From Parcubacteria group bacterium GW2011_GWA2_38_13b (GTDB lineage: Bacteria; Patescibacteriota; Minisyncoccia; GWA2-38-13b): a DNA stretch of 54,526 nt. The notes beneath the pieces are model-generated. The model ran no database searches. It had not been told where the DNA came from and saw only the letters and a list, made by a program, of their open reading frames with translations. The stretch spans positions 126,393-180,918 of the forward strand of contig LBUF02000001.1 of NCBI GenBank assembly GCA_000992445.2. Direction: 5' to 3'. The first letter of the stretch is position 1; every line of letters starts with the position of its first letter. Both the position numbers and the translations under genes were made by a program. Of this stretch, positions 1 through 9,211 are shown in pieces.

Positions 1-6
1 TTATTT

Positions 7-342
7 ATGTTAAAATTTTTATTAAATACGGCAATAAATACAGTTTATGCTCAACCGATTGAACCGCCCACGGAATCAAATGTAGGCGACTTGGATGCAA
101 TATACGCTCTTTTTAAAGTAGCGTTGAACTGGTTCTTTGCCTTTGCCATTATATTGGCGGTTATTATTCTTATTTTTTCCGGCATTCAATGGATGAGTTC
201 CGGCGGTAACGACGAAGCACGAAAAAGCGCTTTATCACGGATAATGTACACCATGGCTGGCGTTGCAATCGTATTCTTGGCATGGATAATAGTAATGCAA
301 GTGATTCCTTCATTCTTAGGCATCGATGTTACTGGAGCATAA
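7..342 (+). CDS. TrbC/VirB2-like small membrane (pilin-type) protein
   Basis: A 111-residue protein with an N-terminal signal-like hydrophobic stretch ending near residue 15 (TVYAQP), a short polar segment, and two strong transmembrane helices at about residues 38-61 and 79-102. The loop between them carries the polar run SSGGNDEARKSA. This layout (cleavable signal, two helices, tiny size) is that of TrbC/VirB2-type pilins of type IV secretion systems, which occur in many copies in Patescibacteria. The family call rests on architecture and on the GIQWMSSGGN-type loop, not on a catalytic motif. The gene sits at the left edge, so an upstream operon cannot be judged; a strong hairpin follows 56 bases after the stop. 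Confidence 0.6.
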   Translation: MLKFLLNTAINTVYAQPIEPPTESNVGDLDAIYALFKVALNWFFAFAIILAVIILIFSGIQWMSSGGNDEARKSALSRIMYTMAGVAIVFLAWIIVMQVIPSFLGIDVTGA

Positions 343-398
343 AAACCGTTATTTCCGACAACGATAGTGTTTAGTCGCAAAAAATATTTTAAACCGTA

Positions 399-437
399 AA
401 ATCAATCCGCCCGCCAAATTGGCGGGCGGATTGATTT
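399..437. terminator. Perfect 18-bp inverted repeat between pilin-like gene and tRNA-Leu
   Basis: Arms at 399-416 and 420-437 are exactly complementary with a 3-base AAT loop. The core is GC-rich (CCGCCCGCCA) with AAAT/ATTT ends, so it can act as an intrinsic terminator for the gene on the left. It starts 10 bases before the tRNA-Leu, so it may instead belong to the GC-rich palindrome family seen elsewhere in the window (10059-10092, 16808-16838, 19795-19843). Confidence 0.6.
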
Positions 438-446
438 ATACAATGC

Positions 447-533
447 GCCTTGGTGGTGGAATTGGCATACGCGCTAGGTTTAGGACCTAGTTCCCGCAAG
501 GGATTGGGAGTTCGACTCTCCCCCAAGGCACCA
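447..533 (+). tRNA. tRNA-Leu (anticodon UAG), CCA encoded
   Basis: Acceptor GCCTTGG (447-453) pairs with CCAAGGC (523-529). The anticodon loop with TAG is flanked by the CGCTAGG and CCTAG sides, there is a long class II variable arm, and the T-arm contains GTTCGACTC. The gene encodes its own 3' CCA (531-533), unlike the other three tRNAs in the window. It reads CUA and, by wobble, CUG codons. Confidence 0.95.
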
Positions 534-632
534 ATACAGAAAAAAGATATAGCAAGAAAAGGTAAAAACTGCTAAAATAAATCTAACGAGAACATCCACA
601 GGTCAGAGGTCAGACACTAGCTGCTTTTTTCT

Positions 633-676
633 GATAACAGTTATCTATTTAGCAATAAGTTGGGAAATCCTAACTT
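633..676 (+). promoter_or_regulatory. Two palindromes upstream of the dihydroorotate dehydrogenase gene
   Basis: GATAAC-A-GTTATC (633-645) is a perfect 6-bp palindrome with a one-base centre. AAGTTGGGA-AA-TCCTAACTT (657-676) is a 9-bp inverted repeat with one G-T pair. Both lie within 85 bases of the start codon and look like operator half-sites or small RNA hairpins. No known riboswitch or repressor site is recognised. Confidence 0.35.
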
Positions 677-714
677 AATTTGTACCTTACAACACAAAAA
701 GGAGGTGAATAACC

Positions 715-1578
715 ATGATAAGGCTTTCTAATGGTCATGACTTTGAATACATGACCGCAAGCGGTGCGTTGAGTTTTGACGGAAAAGGTTGGCCATGGGA
801 ACAACCTTGGCGCTGGATCAGGCTTCTCGACCCGACACTCTTTACCTCGGTAACTAAAACATTGACACTTCGACCAACGGAAGGAAATCTGCGATGGTAT
901 AATCCTTTCCGGTGTTTGCGATTAGTTCGTGGCGGAGTCGTTAATGCAGTTGGCCTGTCAAATCCTGGAATTGATTGGTGGTGCAGGGAAATTGGGCCAT
1001 CAGTCAATTCAACAAAAATTCCTCTGGTTGCTTCGATTTTCGGAGAGCCGGAAGAATTAGCGGAAATGGCAGGGATATTGAACGGCTTTGACTTGGTTGG
1101 GTTGGAAATCAACGCTTCATGTCCAAACACTGAAACTTGCATCTTGCAAGACACCGCGAGAGTCATTGCAAGTTGCGAAGCGGTCAAAACCAATTCTCGT
1201 CTGCCGTTGATTCTGAAAGTGTCTGTTACTCACGATATTTCGCAAATCGTGAAAGAGGCCGAGAATTTTGTCGAAGCCATTTCTGTCAACAGCGTCCCTT
1301 GGGCAATAGTTTTTCCAAATCGCCAGAACCCTCTCGAAAATCTTGGAGGCGGCGGTGTATCTGGAAAGATCGCCCAACCATTTACCTGGGATTTGGTCAA
1401 GAAACTTGCCGAGTTGACAACAATTCCGGTAATCGGACCGAGCGTGTGGGATTTCAACGATCTCGAAAAAATCAGAAGTCTCGGCGCGAAAGCCGTCAGC
1501 TTCGGTTCTGTTTTCTTGTGCCACCCTTGGCGACCAACGCTGTACGTTCGAAAAGAACTTGAACAAATGAGGGTTTAG
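715..1578 (+). CDS. pyrD: Dihydroorotate dehydrogenase family protein (class 1 type)
   Basis: The 287-residue product matches the FMN-binding TIM-barrel dihydroorotate dehydrogenases, which oxidise dihydroorotate to orotate in pyrimidine synthesis. Visible family blocks are TASGALSF near the start, SVTKTLTLRPTEGN (45-58, with the substrate/FMN lysine K48), GLEINASCPNT (129-139), LKVSV with K168, GGGGVSGKIAQP (211-222) and IPVIGPSVWDF (237-247). The last corresponds to the phosphate-binding part. The start is fixed by an excellent Shine-Dalgarno AAGGAGGTG (700-708). No other pyrimidine gene is nearby. The gene is clearly richer in G+C and uses different codons from its neighbours, and it sits just after a tRNA, which suggests transfer. 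A related FMN oxidoreductase specificity cannot be excluded. Confidence 0.85.
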   Translation: MIRLSNGHDFEYMTASGALSFDGKGWPWEQPWRWIRLLDPTLFTSVTKTLTLRPTEGNLRWYNPFRCLRLVRGGVVNAVGLSNPGIDWWCREIGPSVNSTKIPLVASIFGEPEELAEMAGILNGFDLVGLEINASCPNTETCILQDTARVIASCEAVKTNSRLPLILKVSVTHDISQIVKEAENFVEAISVNSVPWAIVFPNRQNPLENLGGGGVSGKIAQPFTWDLVKKLAELTTIPVIGPSVWDFNDLEKIRSLGAKAVSFGSVFLCHPWRPTLYVRKELEQMRV

Positions 1579-1613
1579 CGACACCATGTCATAAATGACA
1601 AAGTCGCTTTTTT
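1577..1613 (+). terminator. Probable intrinsic terminator after pyrD-like gene
   Basis: AGCGAC (1577-1582) pairs with GTCGCT (1603-1608), there is an inner GTCAT...ATGAC hairpin, and TTTTTTCTTT follows at once. It overlaps the stop codon of the dehydrogenase gene. Confidence 0.55.
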
Positions 1614-1899
1614 CTTTCCCGAAAAAGAATTTACCGCCAAAGCAGTAAATTTTTCAAGTTCATTTTTCTTAAAGAATTTACTGTAATGAGTTATGATTAA
1701 CTCATAGAAAAACTTGAAATTGTCAAAGATTGTGGCGAAGCCGCTCAAATTTTGGGGGGCTGGCCGTCGCCGCAGGCGGCGAAATGCGTTCGAGCTATTT
1801 TAAAAATACAGCACCAGAATAGAAAATTGCGAGACAAATACAATTATGCTAAAATTAAAATAATTATATAATCAAATTTATGATTTTATTCTAATTAAT
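1614..1899. other. Non-coding stretch with nested inverted repeats
   Basis: No credible gene lies here. It holds CAGTAAATT (1643-1651) pairing with AATTTACTG (1675-1683), a perfect 8-bp hairpin ATGAGTTA-TGAT-TAACTCAT (1686-1705), a TTTTCAAGTT/AACTTGAAA pair enclosing it, and a GC-rich hairpin TCGCCG-CAGG-CGGCGA (1767-1782). The GC-rich part resembles the structured block at 14.8-15.0 kb in style. Confidence 0.5.
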
Positions 1900-2223
1900 A
1901 TGGACCCAAATAATAACAATGAAGAAATTGACTTGAGCGATACGCTCCAAAATACCGACAATAGCGTAAAATTTCAAGACGAACAACGAATATCCGTTCC
2001 GGTTTTTTATCCTGGAACATCAAAAATAATCCGATGGTTAATTAAATATTCCGGCGGAACAATTAAAGATGAAAAACAGGCAAATTATGTTTTAATCGGA
2101 ATCGCAGTAATAGCAATTACAATCACAATATTTTTAATATTTAACAAAAATTTCGATCCATCTTTAGATCAAAAAGCAATGAATGAAATGCTAAAACTGC
2201 ACCCGGAATTAATCAATCAATAA
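1900..2223 (+). CDS. Hypothetical single-span membrane protein
   Basis: A 107-residue protein with an acidic, Asn-rich N-terminus, a basic stretch near residues 42-62, one transmembrane helix at about 64-82 (LIGIAVIAITITIFLIF) and a short tail ending LKLHPELINQ. I do not recognise a family. The charge pattern predicts one membrane span, but topology is uncertain. The start is the only ATG that gives the whole reading frame; no clear Shine-Dalgarno is seen. Confidence 0.55.
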   Translation: MDPNNNNEEIDLSDTLQNTDNSVKFQDEQRISVPVFYPGTSKIIRWLIKYSGGTIKDEKQANYVLIGIAVIAITITIFLIFNKNFDPSLDQKAMNEMLKLHPELINQ

Positions 2224-2317
2224 ACATTTATACTGAAGAAAAAACAGAAGATTTGCCTTAACAGAGTTCTTATATGTCGGCAAATAAATCGCCGAAAAAT
2301 TGTAAAGTATAATTCTA

Positions 2318-2368
2318 GCGGGTATGCCTAGGTTCAAACCGGGGACTCCGGTCTTACCATGTCCGACC
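2318..2368 (-). pseudogene. Possible degraded tRNA 3' part (Thr GGU-like)
   Basis: Read on the minus strand, the sequence gives an anticodon arm CGGAC-ATGGTAA-GACCG (one A-A mismatch, T33 present, anticodon GGT). This is followed by a 5-base variable loop, a T-arm CCCGG-TTTGAAC-CTAGG with one mismatch and a C56T change, and a 7-base acceptor strand CATACCC. The spacing is exactly that of a tRNA. The D-arm and 5' acceptor strand are missing because tRNA-Ile ends only 12 bases upstream. It is most simply a decaying tRNA fragment, perhaps an old attachment site. Confidence 0.3.
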
Positions 2369-2380
2369 TTGCCTTAATTT

Positions 2381-2454
2381 TGCGCATACTTGGATTCGAA
2401 CCAAGGACCTATGGCTTATAAGACCATTGCTCTGACCAACTGAGCTATATGCGC
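2381..2454 (-). tRNA. tRNA-Ile (anticodon UAU)
   Basis: Acceptor GCGCATA pairs with TATGCGC. The D-arm is GCTC-AGTTGGTCA-GAGC, the anticodon arm ATGGT-CTTATAA-GCCAT puts T33 before the anticodon TAT, and the T-arm is CTTGG-TTCGAAT-CCAAG. CCA is not encoded. UAU decodes AUA directly; most bacteria instead use a CAU anticodon modified to lysidine by TilS. The 62-residue reading frame across this region (SSVGQS...VRIQ) is a well-known translation artefact of tRNA genes. Confidence 0.9.
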
Positions 2455-2513
2455 ATTCATATAATAAATATATATCACAAAATTTTAAATAACAAAAGAG
2501 CGTTATCTTACAA

Positions 2514-2557
2514 AACACAACGACCCGATCGTCGATTGACAACAGGGTCGTTATGTT
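2514..2557 (-). terminator. Terminator of ftsH
   Basis: Arms AACACAACGACCC (2514-2526) and GGGTCGTTATGTT (2545-2557) form a 13-bp stem with one G-U pair, 20 bases past the ftsH stop on the minus strand. The T-run after it is weak. Confidence 0.55.
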
Positions 2558-2576
2558 GATTAATAGACTATTTTTA

Positions 2577-4388
<1,812 letters not shown>

Positions 4389-4391
<3 letters not shown>

Positions 4392-4531
4392 CCCGTTAGA
4401 AGCTTGTCTTCACCCCATTGGAAACATTGTTTCTAATGGGGTTTATACAATTAATTGGTTAACTTCCGACAAATATTTAATTAAATTACTTTATTTCCCG
4501 TTAGCGAAAAACTTCCAACGGGGTTCATGTG
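4389..4531 (-). promoter_or_regulatory. ftsH leader with competing inverted-repeat arms and a short upstream ORF
   Basis: On the minus strand, the leader first carries arm AACCCCGTTGGAAG (about 4512-4525), which can pair with CTAACGGG (4498-4505). A 14-bp hairpin follows, ACCCCATTAGAAAC-AAT-GTTTCCAATGGGGT (4412-4442). The last arm, CTTCTAACGGGGTG (4389-4402), contains the ftsH GTG start and can instead pair with the first arm. A 15-codon ORF beginning MNPVGSF (4528 to 4481) spans the first arms. Mutually exclusive pairings that expose or hide the start are therefore possible. Confidence 0.55.
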
Positions 4532-4546
4532 ATAATGATATTTTTT

Positions 4547-4575
4547 ATAGTAATATAAAAAAATTATTAAGTCAA
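4547..4575 (-). promoter_or_regulatory. Probable sigma-70 promoter of ftsH
   Basis: On the minus strand, TTGACT (4570-4575), a 17-base spacer and TACTAT (4547-4552) place the transcript start near 4540, about 12 bases before the short leader ORF. Confidence 0.5.
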
Positions 4576-4616
4576 TTCTTGGCGTTTTTGTGGTAATTTT
4601 GCGAAATAAAATATAA

Positions 4617-4645
4617 AACAGCCGATTAAATCGGCTGTTGTGCGC
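4617..4645 (-). terminator. Terminator after SPFH gene
   Basis: AACAGCCGAT-TAA-ATCGGCTGTT is a perfect 10-bp hairpin (4617-4639) 20 bases past the stop of the minus-strand SPFH gene, followed on that strand by TTATATTTTATTT. Confidence 0.7.
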
Positions 4646-4659
4646 ATTTATTTATGTGT

Positions 4660-6450
4660 TTATTTTTTTTCTGTATTATTTTTTTTCTGTTTTTCTTGGT
4701 TTGAGCTCAAAAAATCTCCTAGTATTCCCGCCGCGCTAGTTAAACCATTATTCTCTGAACTTATAGTAAATATTCTTTCTGGTACAAACTTGTGGGCGTT
4801 GGATAGCGCTTCTGTTAATACCTCGGGGTGTTTATCAAAATAATTTACCAAAGTGGTTAAAAGCAGTTCATATTTTCTTAATTCAACCACCCTGTCTTGT
4901 CCTAAAATTTCCGATTGTTCTTTTTGCGCTTGGGTAATTAAAGTTAATTTGTTTTTTTCACCAAGCCCTTCGTTTTCTTTTGCTATGGCTATTTGTTCGG
5001 ATCTTTTTACTTCAATTTCCGATTCTACGAGTTTTGATTGCTGATCAGCGGTCGCTTTGGCCTTTTCAGCAGTTATTCTTTCGTCTTGCGCGATTTTTTC
5101 CTGCGTGTAAGCTTTTTTTAACTGTTGCGCCAATTGTTCTCTTTGCCACGCAAGAAGCAATTCCGGAGGAATGGCCGGATCACCAAATCTTATTTCTTTT
5201 ATATCAACTCCGGCCTTTAAACTCTCTGGTCGTATTAAATCTTCTATATTTTGTTCCAAAACATCTCTGTTTATCATTAAATCAAGAACTCTGGTTGGGC
5301 GGTTAATTAATTTTCCGGGAGAGTTTTCATCAGGAACATGAATTGTTCCGCCGGTTACATTTCGTACAACCGAACGGATAATCGGAGTTAAAATATTGTC
5401 TTCAACTTCTTGAAGTCCGCCTACGGCAGCGACTACATATGGGGCATTATCCGGTGAAACCTGGACTAACGCTCGCAGTTCTAATGGTATTGGCCATCCT
5501 TCAACCTTTACTTCAATGGCCGGATCGGCGGCATTTTCGGGAATAGGTACATTGGTTTCCCATTCTTTTTGGGTTATTATTCCCTTATCATCTATTACTA
5601 GATCAATATAACGTCTTTTGTAGCCCCCTTTGTATTCCCAGGTATTAGCTTTTATGTTAAATAAAATAACTTTATAAGCATGTTCATTTATGTAGTACTT
5701 GCCTTGATTCAATGCTTTTTCCCATATTCCAATGGCTCCAACAGGCACAAGGGGAACTTTTAGATCCCTTCCGGTAAATTCATCTATTTTTATAAGAGAA
5801 ATATTTTCTGGTTTTTCTGTTTTAAGATTGCCGAAATCTACTCGTGACCAAACATTTGATTTAATGACAGCCACAAATCCCTCTGGGATTTCCGTAACAT
5901 CGCCGAGTTTTACATCCCAAAGGAATTTATTTAAACGATGAGTGCCTGGCGTTAAAACTGTTGTTTGCGGACCTTTCTGTCCATTATGTTCCAAAAAATA
6001 TCGGGCATCATAAATCATGCCTCGTAATTCGTTTGGATTAAAAGCGTCTGCGTACGTTTGGTCCGGGCGCATTGGCATTCCATCTTTCGCAATAAGAAAA
6101 CCGTATTTATTTTCGGGTACAATAAAAACCTGTTCTTTTGATACTTTGTAAATAATTCTCAAAAGCGGTCTGAAATGAAATCCCGGCGTTAAAATATCCG
6201 CTTGCGGTCCCTTTTCTCCTTGAGTAGCTATAATCGCTCCGTCTTCCAAATTCTTTCCGCCATAAATTTTATGGAAATGTCCCGTTTCGTTTTCGCCAAT
6301 AAGAACAAAAGATACGGACGAGATTAAAATAACAGCTATCGTTCCGCATATAACCCTTGTGCCAAGCGTAACTAATTTATTTTTTGTATCTATTTTATGC
6401 GCGAATAAAGTCGCTAAAAGAAATAAAAAACCAAATATTAAATAAAACAT
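4660..6450 (-). CDS. SPFH/band 7 (flotillin-like) membrane protein
   Basis: The 596-residue protein has two N-terminal transmembrane helices (about 1-17 and 32-52). A long SPFH/prohibitin-type region follows, with repeated ILTPG(F/T)H segments (LTPGFHFRP near 90, VLTPGTHRL near 170). The C-terminal half holds a charged Ala/Glu/Lys/Gln-rich coiled coil (about 440-530; EKIAQDERITAEKAKATADQ) as in flotillins and HflK/C-type proteins. Such proteins scaffold membrane microdomains and often regulate FtsH, whose gene is the next one downstream here, though it has a separate promoter and terminator. The start is supported by AGGAAAGGA about 9 bases upstream. Exact subfamily is uncertain. Confidence 0.85.
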   Translation of the reverse strand: MFYLIFGFLFLLATLFAHKIDTKNKLVTLGTRVICGTIAVILISSVSFVLIGENETGHFHKIYGGKNLEDGAIIATQGEKGPQADILTPGFHFRPLLRIIYKVSKEQVFIVPENKYGFLIAKDGMPMRPDQTYADAFNPNELRGMIYDARYFLEHNGQKGPQTTVLTPGTHRLNKFLWDVKLGDVTEIPEGFVAVIKSNVWSRVDFGNLKTEKPENISLIKIDEFTGRDLKVPLVPVGAIGIWEKALNQGKYYINEHAYKVILFNIKANTWEYKGGYKRRYIDLVIDDKGIITQKEWETNVPIPENAADPAIEVKVEGWPIPLELRALVQVSPDNAPYVVAAVGGLQEVEDNILTPIIRSVVRNVTGGTIHVPDENSPGKLINRPTRVLDLMINRDVLEQNIEDLIRPESLKAGVDIKEIRFGDPAIPPELLLAWQREQLAQQLKKAYTQEKIAQDERITAEKAKATADQQSKLVESEIEVKRSEQIAIAKENEGLGEKNKLTLITQAQKEQSEILGQDRVVELRKYELLLTTLVNYFDKHPEVLTEALSNAHKFVPERIFTISSENNGLTSAAGILGDFLSSNQEKQKKNNTEKK

Positions 6451-6623
6451 CTTCGCTATCCTTTCCTATAAATTACCTAAAATAATCACAATGCAATCTT
6501 TGGCGCATTATTCTCGTTGCATTATTTTAATTATCCTCCTTTCAGATTATTTAAATTTTTAATTTACTAATTCAAATATTACCAGACTTCTTTAAAATGT
6601 CAACGGCACCGGCAATTAAAAAA

Positions 6624-6632
6624 TGCTATAAT
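6624..6632 (+). promoter_or_regulatory. Extended -10 promoter giving a likely leaderless EndoQ mRNA
   Basis: TGCTATAAT is an extended -10 element whose expected start, 7 bases downstream, is the A of the ATG at 6639. No convincing -35 box is seen, as is common for extended -10 promoters, and there is no Shine-Dalgarno. Confidence 0.5.
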
Positions 6633-6638
6633 AAAATA

Positions 6639-7922
6639 ATGCGACTCATTGGCGATTTTCATATTCATTCAAAATATTCCCGCGCCACCAGTCCCAATAT
6701 GGATTTGGGGTATTTGGATTTGTGGGGGCAGATAAAAGGCATTGATGTAATTTCCGTCGGCGATTTTACGCATCCAGTTTGGTTTAAGGAAATAAAAGAA
6801 AAATTGGAGCCGGTAAACGGACTTTTTCGGCTTAAAAATAAATATAAAATTAAAAATAATGATTTTCCGAAGATTTTGAAAAACGATTTGCGATTTATTT
6901 TAACTACCGAAATAAGCTGCATATATTCCAAAAACAACAAAGTCCGCAAAATCCATATTATTGTTTTCGCGCCGGATTTTGAAGCGGTGGAAAAAATAAA
7001 TGTCCGACTCGGCCGAATCGGTAATTTGCATTCAGACGGCCGGCCGATTCTCGGTTTGGACGCGAAAGAACTGGCGAAAATCGTTTTTGGCGCGTCAACC
7101 GAGTGCCTTGTTATTCCGGCGCACGCCTGGACTCCGTGGTTTTCCATTTTTGGGTCAAAATCCGGATTTAATGCCATTGAGGAATGTTTTGACGAATACG
7201 CGAAACATATTTTTGCCGTTGAAACCGGTCTTTCTTCGGATCCTGCGATGAACAGGCGGCTTTCCAAACTCGACGATATTTCCTTGATATCCAATTCCGA
7301 TGCTCATTCTTTGCATAAAATCGGACGGGAAGCGAATGTTTTTGAAGTCACGGACACAAAAAAAACGAGCTATGCCGATATCGCGCGGATGATAAGAGAA
7401 AAAAATCCGAAAGAATTTATCTATACGGTTGAATTTTTTCCGGAAGAAGGAAAATACCATTACGACGGTCATCGGAATTGCGGCATAATATTTAGTCCGA
7501 AAGAAAGTAAGGCGAGTAATAATCTTTGTCCGAAATGCAAACATCCTTTAACTATCGGTGTTATGAACAGAGTGGATGAATTGGCGGATAGAAATAGCAG
7601 TAAAGTGCCGCGCGATGCCGTACCATTCAAAAATTTGGTTCCCTTGGAAGAAATTATCGGCGACGTTTATGGCGTGGGAACAGGCACGAAAACAGTATTT
7701 GAAAAATACAAAACATTGATAAACGGCTTCAACGACGAATTCAATATTTTGCTTGACGCGCCAATTAAAGATATCGCGCAAGTTTCCGATGTTAAGATTG
7801 CCGAAGGAGTAAAAAGGGTCAGAGAAGGAAAATTAAACATAATTCCGGGCTACGACGGCGAATACGGCAAAATCAGTATTTTTTCGGACAAAGAAAAAAA
7901 GCGCGTGAAAGAAGAAAAATAA
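6639..7922 (+). CDS. Endonuclease Q (PHP-domain, deaminated-base-specific nicking enzyme)
   Basis: A 427-residue protein with a PHP metal-dependent domain followed by a zinc-binding region. EndoQ enzymes nick DNA 5' of deoxyuridine, hypoxanthine and other deaminated bases. Metal-binding motifs seen are DFHIHSKYSR (H8, H10), GDFTH (41-45), TTEIS, PAHAWTPWF and NSDAHS. A zinc site follows with HRNCG and CPKCKHPL, then the helical segment NRVDELADR typical of this family. I chose the ATG at 6639 because family homology starts at MRLIGDFH; the longer frame from 6597 adds 14 unsupported residues. EndoQ is mainly archaeal and occurs in few bacteria, so its presence is notable. Convergent with the next gene, sharing a terminator. 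Confidence 0.88.
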   Translation: MRLIGDFHIHSKYSRATSPNMDLGYLDLWGQIKGIDVISVGDFTHPVWFKEIKEKLEPVNGLFRLKNKYKIKNNDFPKILKNDLRFILTTEISCIYSKNNKVRKIHIIVFAPDFEAVEKINVRLGRIGNLHSDGRPILGLDAKELAKIVFGASTECLVIPAHAWTPWFSIFGSKSGFNAIEECFDEYAKHIFAVETGLSSDPAMNRRLSKLDDISLISNSDAHSLHKIGREANVFEVTDTKKTSYADIARMIREKNPKEFIYTVEFFPEEGKYHYDGHRNCGIIFSPKESKASNNLCPKCKHPLTIGVMNRVDELADRNSSKVPRDAVPFKNLVPLEEIIGDVYGVGTGTKTVFEKYKTLINGFNDEFNILLDAPIKDIAQVSDVKIAEGVKRVREGKLNIIPGYDGEYGKISIFSDKEKKRVKEEK

Positions 7923-7937
7923 ACGAATTTATTTTGA

Positions 7938-7970
7938 AAAACCGTCATTTTTTAATTGACGGTTTTTTTG
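7938..7970. terminator. Bidirectional terminator between EndoQ and 169-aa gene
   Basis: AAAAACCGTCA and TGACGGTTTTT pair (7938-7948 with 7958-7968) around TTTTTTAAT. A-run and T-run on either side make it usable from both directions. The minus-strand gene's stop lies in the loop. Confidence 0.8.
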
Positions 7971-8461
7971 CCCATAAGTTGTAAAATGGCATACAATAAC
8001 GCTCGGATATGTCCGCGCGTGTACCACTGATCGGATTTAGCATCAAAAGGGATGATGCATCCTCTTATAAAAATTACATTGCCCTTTATTTCACTTTTTT
8101 TCAAACATTTTTTTACTTCTCGCATACATTTGGACCAGTGCAACCATTGATGAGCTATTATATATACATATAATGAGTATTCTTCATTTTGATTGATGAG
8201 TTCTTTTAAAAAATCAACTGCTTGAACCGTTACTTCTTCGGTATCTAAATATTCATTTTTTCTTTTGTGATTTTTTATTATCAACGACGGATTAAAATTT
8301 ACGCATTCTGCAATTTCTGTTTGCAGAATAGTAATATCAGGGGCTAGCATCTCATTTACAGTATTAGCCCACATAGCCAAAGCGCTATTACTTTTAGTTG
8401 GAAATCCATCCTTTCGCAAACCAAACGAATAACCAATCATTACCCTTAGTAATTTATCCAT
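7952..8461 (-). CDS. Hypothetical protein, possibly YdcF/DUF218-like
   Basis: A soluble 169-residue protein without signal peptide or membrane helix. The order of features recalls the YdcF/SanA (DUF218) fold: an N-terminal hydrophobic strand with GYSFGLRKDGFPTKSN, a middle ILQTE strand, a YIIAHQWLHWSKCMREV segment similar in placement to the conserved His/Arg block, and a C-terminal helix RGHIRALLYAIL. The sequence match is weak and no catalytic role can be claimed. AAAGGGG lies about 9 bases before the ATG. It is transcribed towards EndoQ. Confidence 0.55.
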   Translation of the reverse strand: MDKLLRVMIGYSFGLRKDGFPTKSNSALAMWANTVNEMLAPDITILQTEIAECVNFNPSLIIKNHKRKNEYLDTEEVTVQAVDFLKELINQNEEYSLYVYIIAHQWLHWSKCMREVKKCLKKSEIKGNVIFIRGCIIPFDAKSDQWYTRGHIRALLYAILQLMGKKTVN

Positions 8462-8572
8462 TCAACAATCCCCTTTCATTTTAAATTAAAATATTTTAAC
8501 GAACCATTTTCGCATTCTTTTTATTATATAGACTAATTCACAAAAGTCAAGACCAAAAAGCTAATTTCACAA

Positions 8573-9175
8573 TTAGTCTTTTATTATAATGCCGGATCTT
8601 GACGACATCCTTATGTGCTTACGCATCAATAACAATGTAGCGGTTCCGATTGAAGCCAAAACCCCGCTTATTATAAACAACGGAGTAAATCCGAAATTTT
8701 CCGTTATGAATCCGGCGGCCAAACCGGCGCCGGCTATGCTGAACCCGATAATTGAAGTTTCTATGCCCCATTCAAAGTTTTCGTAATTTTTATCCAGCGA
8801 TTTGGAAAAAAAGGCGTACCAGGGAGGAAAAGCGAAAGCGGCGCCTATGCCCATAAAAAATTGGATGGCGTAAATGTCATAAGGAGTTTTAGCGAAAATA
8901 TAAAGAAAATGAGCTGCGCTATAAATTGAAAAACCGATTATCATAGCGTAGAAGTCATCTTTTAAGCCGCGTTTTTTGTCCAGATAATACGAAATAGGCG
9001 GTTTGAGGATTGACTCAGTTAGCCAATAAATGGCGACTGCCATTCCGGCAAGGCGCGGCGATCCGCCTTCAATGGATTCAACCAAAAAAATGGCGAAAAC
9101 GGGCGTTACGAAACCCCATGCCCCCATTATGGTAATATCGGCGGCTATTAAAATTTTAATCACTTTATTTCCCAT
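8573..9175 (-). CDS. Half-size MFS-type membrane protein (six helices)
   Basis: A 200-residue polytopic protein with about six transmembrane helices and the MFS-like loop KPPISYYLDKKRGLKDDF between helices 2 and 3, corresponding to the signature loop of the major facilitator superfamily. It is only half the usual 12-helix length. The frame opens with a normal ATG and ends in a charged tail MRKHIRMSSRSG, and I see no degraded second half downstream. It may therefore be a genuine six-helix protein acting as a dimer rather than a truncated gene. Substrate unknown. Confidence 0.7.
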   Translation of the reverse strand: MGNKVIKILIAADITIMGAWGFVTPVFAIFLVESIEGGSPRLAGMAVAIYWLTESILKPPISYYLDKKRGLKDDFYAMIIGFSIYSAAHFLYIFAKTPYDIYAIQFFMGIGAAFAFPPWYAFFSKSLDKNYENFEWGIETSIIGFSIAGAGLAAGFITENFGFTPLFIISGVLASIGTATLLLMRKHIRMSSRSGIIIKD

Positions 9176-9211
9176 TTTTTAATTATATCAATTTGAGCGA
9201 TAAACAGCAAT

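Noticed and set aside
2354-2542. 62-residue minus-strand frame with SSVGQSNGLISHRSLVRIQ
   Set aside because: This is the familiar false translation of a tRNA gene; it covers tRNA-Ile(UAU).
6451-6596. Two tiny ORFs (MQRE and MRQRLHCDYFR) after a GAAAGGAGG in the SPFH leader
   Set aside because: They could be a leader-peptide device, but spacing from the ribosome site is long and no pairing or conservation can be shown from one sequence.
8573-9175. Half-MFS gene as a pseudogene
   Set aside because: No frameshifted second half or remnant helices are found downstream; the gene ends cleanly before a 111-base gap and another gene.
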